A DNA stretch of 64,000 nucleotides from Streptomyces endocoffeicus (GCF_016741935.1 NZ_JAERRG010000008.1:248001-312000), one strand, 5' to 3'. Numbered from the stretch's first letter, positions 56,158-64,000 are shown. The notes: a model not told the origin generated them from the sequence alone. Program-made: numbers and translations.

Positions 56158-57057
56158 ATGGTCAGTTCTTCACATGAGGCCCTCCACCGGATTTTCCAGG
56201 AGGACACCGGGGCCATCGTCCGAGCGCTCAGACAACTGCTCGGCGTCCCCTTCCCGGAGACGAGCAGCGCGTTTGTCGTCAGCCCCGACCTCACCGAGAT
56301 CGCACCCGTCGAGAGACGTGTGGACACACTGCTTCAGGTCGAGACTGAGGCTGACGGCACGTATCTGTTCGCCATCGAATCCCAGAGCAGAAGAGATCCG
56401 AAGAAGCCTGCGGCCTGGGCCTACTACCTCTCGTACATGCACGCGAAGTTCGGCCACCAGCCAGTGCTGATCGTGCTCTGCCCGGACGAGGCCACCGCCC
56501 GTTGGGCCGCCCGCCCGATCACGCTCGGCATCCCCGACTACCCGTCCCTGACAGTTCGCCCACTTGTTCTGGGTCCCGGTAACACTCCCGTCGTCACTGA
56601 CGCGAAGGACGTGGTCCGGGATGTTCCGATGGCCATGTTCTCGGCGATTACGCATAGTAAGACCGAAAACGTCGATGCCATACTGAAGGCATTGGCGACC
56701 ACGCTCAACACTCTCGACCCCAACCAGGCGACCATCTACGCCGAACTCGTTGAAGCCGGTCTCGGAGACACCCCGGCACGAGAAATCTGGAGAGATCTGA
56801 TGTCTGCGCTGCTGAACTTCTTCCGTTCCGAGCACGCCCAGCGCGCCTTCGCCGAGGTTCGGGCAGAGGGCCAGGCTCAGGGCCAGGCTGTAAAAGGTGC
56901 GAAAGATGTTCTGCGCGTGCTCAGCCTTCGGGGGCTTGAGGTTACGGCCGAGACCCGTGACCGTATTCAGTCGTGCACGGATCTGGACCTCCTCGACGCC
57001 TGGCTGGACCGTGCTGTGACCGCCTCCCGCGCCGAGGATCTGTTCGCCGACAGCTAG
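56158..57057 (+). CDS. Rpn-like PD-(D/E)XK nuclease-fold protein
   Basis: The 299-residue protein belongs to the transposase_31/Rpn-type group of nuclease-fold proteins common in Streptomyces. The core reads ERRVDTLLQVETEADG and LFAIESQSRRD, giving the Asp and Glu-x-Gln of the active site (about residues 44-77). AWAYYLSYMHAKFGHQPVL follows, and the C-terminus has AEVRAEGQAQGQAV, a low-complexity repeat typical of this group. Rpn proteins promote recombination-type DNA cleavage in E. coli; the role here is unknown. Base composition is slightly less GC-rich than neighbours. Its 3' end overlaps the convergent PIG-L gene by 4 bases. Confidence 0.75.
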   Translation: MVSSSHEALHRIFQEDTGAIVRALRQLLGVPFPETSSAFVVSPDLTEIAPVERRVDTLLQVETEADGTYLFAIESQSRRDPKKPAAWAYYLSYMHAKFGHQPVLIVLCPDEATARWAARPITLGIPDYPSLTVRPLVLGPGNTPVVTDAKDVVRDVPMAMFSAITHSKTENVDAILKALATTLNTLDPNQATIYAELVEAGLGDTPAREIWRDLMSALLNFFRSEHAQRAFAEVRAEGQAQGQAVKGAKDVLRVLSLRGLEVTAETRDRIQSCTDLDLLDAWLDRAVTASRAEDLFADS

Positions 57058-57410
57058 CGTCGCGCGGGCCGGGAGGGGGAGGCGTCGATGTACCACTCCC
57101 GGCCCAGCAGCAGGCCGAAGAGCGGGGCGGGCAGCCGGAGCATCCTCCGCATGACGGCGCTCATGCGGCCGCCGTGGCCGCTGTCCGCGTAGCCGAGGTG
57201 GACGACGCGGTCGACGCCGAGGATGGCCGCGCTCGCCCGCAGTTCGCGCATGCGGGGCGGTTCGCCGTTCTCCGGGGCCGCGTCCATGTGGCCGTCCGTG
57301 GCGACCACGAGCACCACCCGGTGGCCCTCATCGGCGAGCCGGGCGAGTGTGCCCCCGGTCAGCAGCGCCTCGTCGTCGGGGTGGGCGTGGAATGCCAGGA
57401 CGGTAGCCAT
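57054..57410 (-). CDS. PIG-L (LmbE-like) deacetylase family protein, shortened
   Basis: The product (118 residues from the ATG at 57410; an upstream start at 57419 is possible) begins with the zinc-binding motif VLAFHAHPDDEALLTGG, followed by VVLVVATDGHMD and DRVVHLGYADSGHGG. Family members are usually 220-290 residues and carry a further zinc histidine (HPDH-type) in the second half, which is missing here: after about residue 95 the sequence turns into an unrelated tail ending SPSRPARR. It is probably a truncated, inactive remnant, unless a short form is used. It is convergent with the Rpn-like gene. Confidence 0.6.
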   Translation of the reverse strand: MATVLAFHAHPDDEALLTGGTLARLADEGHRVVLVVATDGHMDAAPENGEPPRMRELRASAAILGVDRVVHLGYADSGHGGRMSAVMRRMLRLPAPLFGLLLGREWYIDASPSRPARR

Positions 57411-57434
57411 GCGCGCCATCCTGGCATTCCGGGA

Positions 57435-58280
57435 TCAGCGGAAGGCCGCGATGTTGCGCATTGCCCAATCGGCGAAGGCGCGCGGCGGACGGCCGAGGAC
57501 GCGCTCGACATCGGGGCTCACCCGCTGTTCGGCGGCCGTCGGCTCGCCCAGGATGTCGAGGGTGCCGTCCGCGACGGGCTCCGGCATGAACCGCAGCATC
57601 TCCGCCCGTGCCTGCTCCCGGCTCAGCTCGGTGAACCGTACGGGTTCGCCCAGCGCGTCGGCGATCGCATGCGCCTGTCCGCGCGGGGTGACCGGGGCGG
57701 GGCCGGTGAGCTCGTACATACGGCCCGCGTGGCCCGGCTCCCGCAGCGTGGCGGCCGCGACCTCCGCGATGTCCGCGGGGTCCACGACCGGCAGTCCGAC
57801 GTCGGCGAAGGGCGCCGCGATCACGCGCTCCTTACGGACGGATTCGGCCCAGGCGAAGGCGTTCGAGGCGAAGCCCCCGGGCCGCAGGATCGTCCAGTCG
57901 AGACCCGACTTCCGGACGGCGTCCTCGAACGCCCGCATGGGGGCGTGGGAGACCGCCTCCGGGCGGGTCCCGGCGGCCTGGGAGGAGAGCAGGACCACGC
58001 GCCGTACGCCGGCGGACCGCGCGACGTCCAGGAGTTCGCCGGTCCGTGCGGTTCCGGCCAGCAACTCGCCCGCGAAGAGCAGGAACAGCGCGTCGGCCCC
58101 CTCCAGCGCGGGCCGCAGACTCCCTGGGTCGGCCAGCTCGGCCCGATGGTGCCGTACCCCCTCCGGCAACTCCGTGCCGGTGGGCCGTCGCGAAACCGCC
58201 GTCACCCGCTCGCCGGATGCGACGAGTGTCTCCACCAGCGGCCGACCCACGTTCCCGGTCGCTCCAGTTACCACGATCAT
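57435..58280 (-). CDS. NmrA-like NAD(P)-binding oxidoreductase
   Basis: The 281-residue product is an atypical short-chain dehydrogenase of the NmrA/quinone-oxidoreductase-2 type. It has the dinucleotide motif VVTGATGNVGRPLV (residues 3-16), ADALFLLFAG, VVLLSSQAAG (about 98-107) and WTILRPGGFASNAF (about 131-144). It lacks the full Tyr-xxx-Lys catalytic pair. It is divergent from an HxlR regulator gene, a pairing often seen for reductases induced by quinones or aldehydes. Its substrate is unknown. Confidence 0.88.
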   Translation of the reverse strand: MIVVTGATGNVGRPLVETLVASGERVTAVSRRPTGTELPEGVRHHRAELADPGSLRPALEGADALFLLFAGELLAGTARTGELLDVARSAGVRRVVLLSSQAAGTRPEAVSHAPMRAFEDAVRKSGLDWTILRPGGFASNAFAWAESVRKERVIAAPFADVGLPVVDPADIAEVAAATLREPGHAGRMYELTGPAPVTPRGQAHAIADALGEPVRFTELSREQARAEMLRFMPEPVADGTLDILGEPTAAEQRVSPDVERVLGRPPRAFADWAMRNIAAFR

Positions 58281-58355
58281 GTGCAGCTCCCCATCTCACA
58301 GTGACGGACCTTGTCCTCGCCGCGCGGCACGGTGAAGCTAGCATCGTGGGGATAG

Positions 58356-58365
58356 TAGGTACCTA
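58356..58365. promoter_or_regulatory. palindrome upstream of the HxlR gene
   Basis: TAGGTACCTA is a perfect 10-base palindrome, 13 bases before the HxlR ATG in the 98-base divergent region. HxlR regulators bind sites containing GTAC, so an autoregulatory operator is plausible. Confidence 0.35.
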
Positions 58366-58378
58366 GAGGAAAGTGACT

Positions 58379-58756
58379 ATGTCCGAGGAACCAGAACAGG
58401 CCTGCCCGATCGCCCCGGTGGTCGACATCGTCTTCAGCCGCTGGACCACACCCATCCTCTGGACGCTCCATGAATACGGCCGTCAGCGCTTCGTGGAGCT
58501 GCAGCGCCATATCGGCACCATCACCCCGAAGGTGCTGACCCAGCGGCTGCGCCAACTGGAGCGCGACGGGCTGGTGCGGCGCACCTACCACCCGGAGGTC
58601 CCGCCCCGGGTGGAGTACGAGATCAGCGAGCTGGGCGGCAGCCTCGGCCCGCTCTTCGCCACGCTCGCGACCTGGTCGGCCGAGAACCTGCCCAAGGTCC
58701 AGCGAGCCCGGCTGGACTACGACGGTGAGGAGACGGCCCCTACCGGTCCCCGATGA
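58379..58756 (+). CDS. HxlR family transcriptional regulator
   Basis: The 125-residue protein is an HxlR-type winged helix regulator. The hallmark CPIAPVVDIVFSRWTTPILW (residues 9-28) begins with the redox-sensitive-type cysteine. It continues with FVELQRHIGTITPKVLTQRLRQLERDGLV (given in part: ITPKVLTQRLRQLERDGL) and the wing RVEYEISELGGSL. GAGGAAAG precedes the ATG at 58379. It probably represses the divergent NmrA-like gene in response to electrophiles or aldehydes. The 3' end overlaps the convergent DUF397 gene by 17 bases. Confidence 0.92.
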   Translation: MSEEPEQACPIAPVVDIVFSRWTTPILWTLHEYGRQRFVELQRHIGTITPKVLTQRLRQLERDGLVRRTYHPEVPPRVEYEISELGGSLGPLFATLATWSAENLPKVQRARLDYDGEETAPTGPR

Positions 58757-58943
58757 GGCCGTCGAACGCGCCCCCCTTCGCCGCGCGTATGAAGGTGCCG
58801 AGCGTGGCGGGCGTGGTGGTGAGGATGACATCCGGTTCGTCGCTCTCCCGGAGCGCGATGGTGTGGGCTGCCGGGGCGGCGATGTAGAGGCAGGCTGATC
58901 CCTCCTGGCTGTATGAGGACTTTTGCCAGTCGTGGGTGGCCAC
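58740..58943 (-). CDS. DUF397 domain protein
   Basis: The 67-residue product has the DUF397 layout: WQKSSYSQEGSACLYIA (about residues 6-22), VALRESDEP-like IALRESDEPDVIL and a final LGTFIRAAKGGAFDGL. DUF397 proteins are small partners of Scr1-type XRE regulators in Streptomyces (toxin-antitoxin-like or developmental roles, as with BldB/WhiJ systems). The XRE gene lies 12 bases upstream on the same strand. Confidence 0.92.
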   Translation of the reverse strand: MATHDWQKSSYSQEGSACLYIAAPAAHTIALRESDEPDVILTTTPATLGTFIRAAKGGAFDGLIGDR

Positions 58944-58955
58944 GTTGTTTTCTCC

Positions 58956-59810
58956 TCAGGTGTGCTGCTCGATGCGGTAGATGAGTTCCCGGGACGCTGC
59001 TGGCTTGAGCGCGTAGCTCTCAAGACGATCCAGCACGCTCCGATATTTCATGAGATGGGCTTCCGAGTCGAGTAGCACCGTGGCGTGATCCGTGTCGAGC
59101 TCCACGGTGTCGAGTTGGGGAACTGAGCCGCCGAAGTAGTCGATGGGGTGACCGGAGCCATGGAGCGGCCCCGCGCCGAACGGGACCACCACGATCGTGA
59201 CATTCTCGCGTTCGCTCATCTCGATGAGGTGTTGAAGCTGGGCGCGGGCCACGGCCGGGCCGCCGAGGCCCATCCGTAGGGCGGCTTCGTGGATGATCGC
59301 GGTCAGCGGGGTTGGCTTGCCCTCGTGCAGGATTCCCTGCCGCTTGATCCGGTGCGAGAGTCGATGTTCCACCGCGTGCGGTGGAAGAGGTGGGACCGTC
59401 GAGTCGAAGAGCGCTCGGGCGTGGTCCCTGGTCTGCAGAAGGCCCGGCATGTGGATCATCGTGGCGACGCGCACGAGGGTGGCGTGGTGCTCCAGCTCGG
59501 CCAGGTCGAGTAGTCCGGCGGGCAGGACCTCTCGCTGCTGCTCCCACCAGCCCCGGGTCTGTCTCCCGGTCATTTCCACGAGGGCGTCGATCAGCGCCTG
59601 ATCCGCGCAGTTGTAGAGGCTCGCCAGGTGGCGCACCCGGTCGGCACTCACCGCGTAGCGCCCTGCCTCGATGCTGCTGACGCGTGACTGGCTGGCCCCG
59701 AAGAGGCGACCCGCGTCGGTAGCGGAGAGGTCGGTTCGTTCGCGGAGCCGTCGCAACTCCGCGCCCAAGCGCCGCTGTCGCACGGTCGGCGGGTACTTGG
59801 TCGGGGCCAT
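58956..59810 (-). CDS. XRE family regulator, Scr1/WhiJ-like (DUF5753)
   Basis: The 284-residue protein has an N-terminal XRE HTH (about residues 8-70; LRRLRERTDLSATDAGRLFGASQSRVSSIEAG, given in part: ATDAGRLFGASQSRVSSIE) and a DUF5753 effector domain (about 100-275), with MIHMPGLLQTRDHARALF and IEMSERENVTIVVVPFG. Together with the DUF397 gene downstream it forms a standard streptomycete pair thought to act in developmental or antibiotic control. A third partner may be the short gene at 59976 in the opposite direction. Confidence 0.92.
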   Translation of the reverse strand: MAPTKYPPTVRQRRLGAELRRLRERTDLSATDAGRLFGASQSRVSSIEAGRYAVSADRVRHLASLYNCADQALIDALVEMTGRQTRGWWEQQREVLPAGLLDLAELEHHATLVRVATMIHMPGLLQTRDHARALFDSTVPPLPPHAVEHRLSHRIKRQGILHEGKPTPLTAIIHEAALRMGLGGPAVARAQLQHLIEMSERENVTIVVVPFGAGPLHGSGHPIDYFGGSVPQLDTVELDTDHATVLLDSEAHLMKYRSVLDRLESYALKPAASRELIYRIEQHT

Positions 59811-59975
59811 GAGCCATCTCTCCCTGCAAGGTTTGGGCGTGGTGGTGTCACCCTATCGGGCGGCATTGGGCTCCATGCGCTGAAAACCTGGGATGTAGCC
59901 CATGTTTCACGCTACGGTGTGAATCGCGTCACCGTACGTGCATGGCCCAATTCCCCCTCCTGACGGGAGACTTCC

Positions 59976-60272
59976 ATGGCTGCCTTCGACTTCGACCAAG
60001 AACTCTGCGATCTCGCACTCGACCAGGCGCCCCGCGTCTTCGCCGTCGCCGTGCAGTACGAGGTGGAGCCGGGCATGCAGGACGGCGAAATTGCCGCATG
60101 GGGCCTCGCGTACGACGACGGAAGTGCCCACGTCGTCACCGCCAACGGGCGGCACCGGCTCACTCTCGCTTCACCCGAACGAGCGATGTGGTGGTTCGGG
60201 CGGGAGAAGGGGATCACCACGCGGATCGTGTGGTTCGCCGCGCCCACGGCGCCCGCCTTCGAGCGGGCCTAG
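59976..60272 (+). CDS. small hypothetical protein next to the XRE/DUF397 pair
   Basis: The 98-residue product (MAAFDFDQELCDLALDQAP..., then VQYEVEPGMQDGEIAAWGLAY and RAMWWFGREKGITTRIVWF) shows no domain I recognise. It is acidic at the N-terminus, with alternating beta-like segments. GGGAG lies 6 bases before the ATG. It is divergent from the XRE regulator, and small proteins at this position are common in such loci, so a regulatory link is possible. Function unknown. Confidence 0.6.
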   Translation: MAAFDFDQELCDLALDQAPRVFAVAVQYEVEPGMQDGEIAAWGLAYDDGSAHVVTANGRHRLTLASPERAMWWFGREKGITTRIVWFAAPTAPAFERA

Positions 60273-60305
60273 GCGGCCTGAGACCGGTTGTCGGGCGCGG
60301 GTATC

Positions 60306-60750
60306 GTCTCGCGCCTTCGGCGCATTTGAGCATGGGCGGCGGGGGTGCCGGGCCAGGGCGCGTCGCCGGCCGAGGGGCCGGTGGGGCGCGGGGCCGGTGG
60401 GGCGCGGGGGCCGTGGCGGCATTTGTGCCCGGTGGCGGGCCCGGTGCCGGACTGCGGGGGTTGGGGATGCCTTCTGGAAATCCCTTGATGCATTAGTTGC
60501 GTAGCATCAAGTGTTTTCGGAGGGGGTACCCGGAGGGGTGGGGCCGAGCGCGACGCCAGACCGCCCTAAGGCCCCCACCCACCGTCCGGCGTCGCACCGC
60601 ACGGGATCATGCCCCCACTCCGGCACCGGGCCCAGCCTCAGAGCACCGTTGCCGCCACCGGTGCCCACTCCAACCGGCCCGGCGCCCGGCGGCGAGGCCC
60701 GCGCCCCCCACCCCCGCCGCCCATGCTCAAATGCGCCGAAGGCGCGAGAC
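60306..60750. repeat. large fold-back (inverted repeat) region
   Basis: A perfect 42-base inverted repeat lies at 60306-60347 and 60709-60750. Similarity between the arms continues inward, imperfectly, to about 60470 and 60600 (for example GGCGGCA and GGGCCCGGTGCCGGA occur in mirrored order). It also extends outward for several bases with single mismatches. The whole would fold into a long stem around a spacer of about 130 bases. No gene is evident inside. It may be a MITE-like element or a streptomycete intergenic repeat. Confidence 0.85.
60484..60511. repeat. small hairpin in the fold-back spacer
   Basis: CTTGATGC and GCATCAAG form perfect 8-base arms around a 12-base A/T-richer loop (ATTAGTTGCGTA). 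It lies near the centre of the larger inverted repeat and stands out from the GC-rich flanks. Its role is unknown. Confidence 0.5.
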
Positions 60751-60838
60751 GAAACCCGCACTCAACCGAGCCGCCCAACCCCAACCGGCCGCGCCCATCG
60801 GCGCGGGCCACCGGGCCGATGCGCACCGTGTCACGCAC

Positions 60839-60876
60839 GCGGGCCGTGGCCGCCCGAAGGCGTGGCCACGGCCCGC
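60839..60876 (-). terminator. hairpin downstream of the second GH92 gene
   Basis: Perfect 13-base arms (60839-60851, 60864-60876) enclose a 12-base loop. It lies 48 bases beyond the stop of the leftward GH92 gene and is its likely terminator. Confidence 0.75.
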
Positions 60877-60895
60877 ATGTCTCATCGCATCGCGC

Positions 60896-60935
60896 AGCTC
60901 AGCTCACTTCAGCTCAGCTCACTTCAGCTCAGCAG
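60896..60935. repeat. 15-base tandem repeat overlapping the GH92 stop codon
   Basis: AGCTCAGCTCACTTC is repeated twice and then begins a third time. The repeat runs through the last codons and the stop (60924-60926) of the GH92 gene, so slippage would alter its C-terminus or 3' end. Confidence 0.8.
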
Positions 60936-63900
60936 TTCCACCTCCGCCAGTGTCGACTTGTCGTCCGGCACCAGGCGGTAGTGCTCGTACGTACCGGGCG
61001 TGCGCACCGAGAAGACGCGGGTCTGCTTGTCCCAGCTGAAGGACTCGCCTGACCTGCGGTCCAGGTCCTTCCAGCGCTCGCCGTCCGGAGAGCCCTGGAG
61101 CACCCATCCCGTCGGGGCCTTGCCGCGGTCCGACGACGTCAGGGTGTACTGCACCGCGCGGCCCGGCTCCGTGACCGGCAGGTCCACCGACTCGAAGGTG
61201 GCCTCGGTGGTCGAGGTGTTGTCCAGGAGGGCCGTACCGCCGCTCGGCACCGTCAGGTCGTGGCGCGGGGTGGGCACCTTGTCGTCCTTGGTGATGGAGG
61301 ACGGCGCGGCGTTCTTCCCCGTGCCCCAGGCCGACGGCTTGGCGCCCATCGCGAACTCCAGCGTGCCGCCCTTGGCGAGCACCGAGTGCGGCAGCGCGGT
61401 GGAGTTCCATGCCTTGCCGTTGACCTTCAGACCCTGGACGTACACGTTCCGCGCGCTGTTGCGCGGGGCCTTGATGACCAGGTCGCGGCCGTTCTCCAGA
61501 TGCACCGTGGCCTTGGTGAACTGCGGCGATCCGACCGCGTACTCCGAGCCGCCCATCACCAGCGGGTAGAAGCCCAGCGAGCTGAAGAGGTACCAGGCGG
61601 ACTGCTCGCCGTTGTCCTCGTCGCCGTGGTAGCCCTGGCCGATCTCGCTGCCGGTGTAGAGGCGGGAGAGCACCTCGCGCACCTTCTCCTGGGTCTTCCA
61701 CGGCTGGCCCGCCGCGTCGTACATGTACGTCACATGGTGGGCGACCTGGTTGCTGTGGCCGTAATTGCCCATGCGGACGTCCCGTGCCTCGGTCATCTCG
61801 TGGATGACGCCGCCGTAGGAACCGGCGAACTCCGGCGAGGCGGTCTCCGGGGTGGAGAAGTAGGTGTCCAGCTTCTTCGCCAGGCCCGCGCGGCCGCCGT
61901 AGAGGTTGGCCAGGCCCCGGCTGTCCTGGGGCGCGGTGAAGGCGTAGCCCCAGCCGTTGGTCTCGGTGTAGTCGTAGCCCCAGATCCGGGGGTCGTACTT
62001 GTCGGAGGGCACGCGCCACTTTCCATTGGCGTCCTTGCCCTGGAAGAAGCCCGCCTTGTCGTCGAAGAGCGAGACATAGCCCTGCGCACGGTGCAGGAAG
62101 TACTCGGACTCGTCCTTGTAGCGGGCCTTCTTCGTCTTCGCGTAGAGCGCCTTGCCCATGTTCGCGAGGCCGTAGTCGTTGAGATAGCCCTCCAGCGCCC
62201 AGGACAGGCCCTCATGGGTCTCGGTGCTGGTGTAGCCGAGGAAGGGCGAGGAGGACATGCCCTTCCGGCCGACGCCCGACGTGGGCGGCACGGCGGTGGC
62301 GTTCTTCAGCGCGGCCTCGTACGCGGCCTCGGCGTCGAACCGCACGCCCTTCAGATACGCGTCGGCGAAGGCCACGTCCGAGCTGGTGCCGGTCATCAGA
62401 TCGGCGTAGCCCGGTGAGGACCAGCGGGATATCCAGCCGCCGTCCTTGTACTGCTGCACGAAGCCGTCGACCATCGTGCCCGCCCGCTTCGGGGTGAGCA
62501 GGGAGTAGGCGGGCCAGGTGGTGCGGTAGGTGTCCCAGAAGCCGTTGTTGACGTACACCTTGCCGTCGACGATCTTCGCGCCGGTGTGGGTCGGGGTGTT
62601 CTCCCCGGTGGCCGGCGAGAAGGCGCTCGCGTACTGGTAGCGGGGCTTGGCCGCCGTGCCCGTGTTCTCGAAGGAGGAATTGGGATAGAGGTACAGCCGG
62701 TAGAGGCTGGAGTAGAGCGAGGTGAGCTGGCCGCGGTCCGCGCCCTCGACCTCGATCCGGCCCAGGATGTCGTCCCACTCCGCCTGTGCGGCCCGCTCGA
62801 CCTGCCCGAACGACCGCGACGCGGGCAGCTCCCGGTCGAGGTTGGCCTTCGCCTGGTCGACGCCGATCAGCGAGGTGGCGAGCCGGAGGGTGACCGTCCG
62901 GTCCTTCCCCGGCTTGAAGCGGAAGTAGCCCGTGACGTCCTTGCCGCCGCCTCCGTCCAGCTTGCCGCTCGCGCTCACCGGGGTGTCGAAGACGCCGTAG
63001 ACGAACATCCGGGTGGCGCCGGCGGATCCCCCGCTCTTGACGTCGGAGTAGCCGGAGACCACCCCGTTCCCGGCGTCGAGGGTCAGCCCGCCGTTGTTGT
63101 TGACGTTGTCGAAGACGACGCTCGCGTTCTCGCCCGGATAGGTGAACCGCATGACCGCGGCGTGATCGGTGGGCGCGATCTCGGTCTTGAGGCCGTTCTC
63201 GAAGGTCACTCCGTAGGAGTAGGGCCGGGCGGTCTCCTTCTCATGGCGGAAGGGGAGCGCGCGGGCGGTCCGGGAGGCGTTGGGTACGTCGGCCGCGGTG
63301 GACGGCATCACCTGGAAGGTCTGCCGGTCGCCCATCCAGGGGCTGGGCTCATGGCTGGCGCTGAACGCCTGGATGGTGGGGAGGTTGTCGGCGTTGTTGG
63401 CGCGGGCGTACTGGTAGAGCCAGTCGGTGGAGCCCGCGTTGGTCACCGGCGTCCAGAAGTTGAAGCCATTGGGGACGGCGGTGGCCGGGAAGTTGTTGCC
63501 GCGCGAGAAGCTGCCGCTGGAGTTGGTGCCGCGGGTGGTCAGGGCGTAGTCCGACAGGTGCGTCAGCGGCTTCTCGGGCGCCTTGGGGGCGATGGAGATG
63601 TCGTCCACCCAGCCGCGGAACTGCGCGGGGCCCTTGGGGGAGTCGTAGGCCACGAGGATCCGGTCGACCGTCTTACCCGCGGCGACCGCGCCGATCCGCG
63701 ACTCCTTGTGGTTCCACTGGTTGACGTAGAGCGTCTTGGAGGCGGCCTGGCCCTGCGGGCTCATCCGGGCGCCGTGCTGGTCGACCGCGCCGGGCAGCTC
63801 GCTGAGGTAGCTGCCGTCGGTGAAGGCGAGGTCGACGGAGACATGGGTGGCCGGGTAGTCGAGGTCCGTCTCGGTCATCGACGGGAAGATCCGGTAGGAC

Positions 63901-64000
63901 AGCTGGGTGTCCCGGGTGACGGCCGTGTCGACGTCGAAGACCTTGTTGTACGAGTACGCCCGGCCGTCCGGCTTGTGGGTGCCCGCGTAGCGCAGGGCAC
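60924..64000 (-). CDS. GH92 family glycosidase, N-terminus outside the window
   Basis: The visible part (over 1020 residues) remains open to the window edge, so the start and any signal peptide lie beyond base 64000. An N-terminal beta-rich carbohydrate-binding-like region (roughly 63.5-64.0 kb) precedes a GH92 catalytic domain. Its landmarks are RGNNFPATAVPNGFNFW, NNGFWDTYRTTWPAYSLLTP, SWALEGYLNDYG and the catalytic-acid region GYHGDEDNGEQSAWYLFSSLG (given in part: GDEDNGEQSAWYLF). A C-terminal F5/8-type-like domain (about 60.93-61.25 kb; ATFESVDLPVTEPGRAVQYT) ends it. It differs clearly from the GH92 at 52788 and may attack a different mannoside. GH92 function is family knowledge. Confidence 0.88.
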   Translation of the reverse strand, partial: ALRYAGTHKPDGRAYSYNKVFDVDTAVTRDTQLSYRIFPSMTETDLDYPATHVSVDLAFTDGSYLSELPGAVDQHGARMSPQGQAASKTLYVNQWNHKESRIGAVAAGKTVDRILVAYDSPKGPAQFRGWVDDISIAPKAPEKPLTHLSDYALTTRGTNSSGSFSRGNNFPATAVPNGFNFWTPVTNAGSTDWLYQYARANNADNLPTIQAFSASHEPSPWMGDRQTFQVMPSTAADVPNASRTARALPFRHEKETARPYSYGVTFENGLKTEIAPTDHAAVMRFTYPGENASVVFDNVNNNGGLTLDAGNGVVSGYSDVKSGGSAGATRMFVYGVFDTPVSASGKLDGGGGKDVTGYFRFKPGKDRTVTLRLATSLIGVDQAKANLDRELPASRSFGQVERAAQAEWDDILGRIEVEGADRGQLTSLYSSLYRLYLYPNSSFENTGTAAKPRYQYASAFSPATGENTPTHTGAKIVDGKVYVNNGFWDTYRTTWPAYSLLTPKRAGTMVDGFVQQYKDGGWISRWSSPGYADLMTGTSSDVAFADAYLKGVRFDAEAAYEAALKNATAVPPTSGVGRKGMSSSPFLGYTSTETHEGLSWALEGYLNDYGLANMGKALYAKTKKARYKDESEYFLHRAQGYVSLFDDKAGFFQGKDANGKWRVPSDKYDPRIWGYDYTETNGWGYAFTAPQDSRGLANLYGGRAGLAKKLDTYFSTPETASPEFAGSYGGVIHEMTEARDVRMGNYGHSNQVAHHVTYMYDAAGQPWKTQEKVREVLSRLYTGSEIGQGYHGDEDNGEQSAWYLFSSLGFYPLVMGGSEYAVGSPQFTKATVHLENGRDLVIKAPRNSARNVYVQGLKVNGKAWNSTALPHSVLAKGGTLEFAMGAKPSAWGTGKNAAPSSITKDDKVPTPRHDLTVPSGGTALLDNTSTTEATFESVDLPVTEPGRAVQYTLTSSDRGKAPTGWVLQGSPDGERWKDLDRRSGESFSWDKQTRVFSVRTPGTYEHYRLVPDDKSTLAEVELLS

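Noticed and set aside
60497-61052. Overlapping short open frames in the fold-back region
   Set aside because: They are proline/arginine-rich, lack ribosome sites and domains, and arise from GC-rich inverted repeats.

Overview
The window is high-GC actinobacterial DNA that looks like a Streptomyces chromosome arm. The signs are GC-rich third codon positions, frequent GTG starts and ATGA/GTGA start-stop overlaps, two SARP regulators, a TTA codon in one of them, an XRE/DUF397 pair, and secreted GH92 glycosidases. The species cannot be named from the sequence alone.

Layout. (1) 1-10.3 kb is mostly core or generic genes: a UreD-type urease chaperone, HutD, a MurA paralogue with an N-terminal HTH domain, a DUF1648 membrane protein with a GntR/YtrA-type regulator, a Uma2-type nuclease-fold protein, a LysR regulator, an APH(6)-like kinase, and aconitase with a strong terminator. 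(2) 10.34-10.75 kb holds transposase debris that marks a likely left border. (3) About 11.1-51.1 kb is a roughly 40-kb specialised-metabolite gene cluster with no modular PKS or NRPS. (4) 51.6-64 kb returns to generic genes: a GNAT, two different GH92 glycosidases (the second cut by the window edge), an Rpn-like nuclease-fold protein, a shortened PIG-L protein, an NmrA/HxlR pair, an XRE/DUF397 pair, and a large fold-back repeat.

The cluster. Two SARP regulators lie at its left end: an AfsR-like SARP-NB-ARC-TPR protein with a TTA codon, and a SARP with a degenerate nucleotide-cyclase-like C-terminus. Next come a methyltransferase and a divergent SAM adenosyltransferase (fluorinase/DUF62 fold), then a leftward operon of SIS protein, BtpA/SgcQ protein, PLP aminotransferase-fold enzyme and Fe(II)/2-oxoglutarate oxygenase. 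A long, tightly coupled rightward operon (22.6-41.5 kb) encodes an AMP-forming ligase, aldehyde dehydrogenase, GNAT, aldose-epimerase-like protein, acyl carrier protein, luciferase-like oxidoreductase, small ABM-like protein, group II PLP decarboxylase and PhyH oxygenase. It continues with a hydroxyphenylglycine cassette (HmaS-like, Hmo-like, HpgT-like), a complete 2-oxoacid chain-elongation cassette (LeuA/C/D/B-like), a methyltransferase and an aminotransferase. P450 and MFS genes run leftward. The last operon (44.2-51.1 kb) encodes a second-copy-type isoleucyl-tRNA synthetase with altered editing motifs, a stand-alone adenylation domain, a carrier protein, a GNAT and a cupin with a cysteine-dioxygenase-like 3-His signature.

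Interpretation. Published work on the IleRS inhibitors SB-203207/SB-203208 (sbz pathway) describes an IleRS-like aminoacyl transferase, a GNAT that transfers an amino acid, a cupin that turns cysteine into a sulfonamide, and an aldehyde dehydrogenase that finishes 2-sulfamoylacetate. All four enzyme types occur here. The leading hypothesis is therefore an aminoacyl-sulfonamide (or other IleRS-directed) antibiotic cluster. It differs from simple expectation by adding phenylglycine supply, oxoacid elongation with methylation, and a divergent SAM adenosyltransferase. The product is inferred, not shown.
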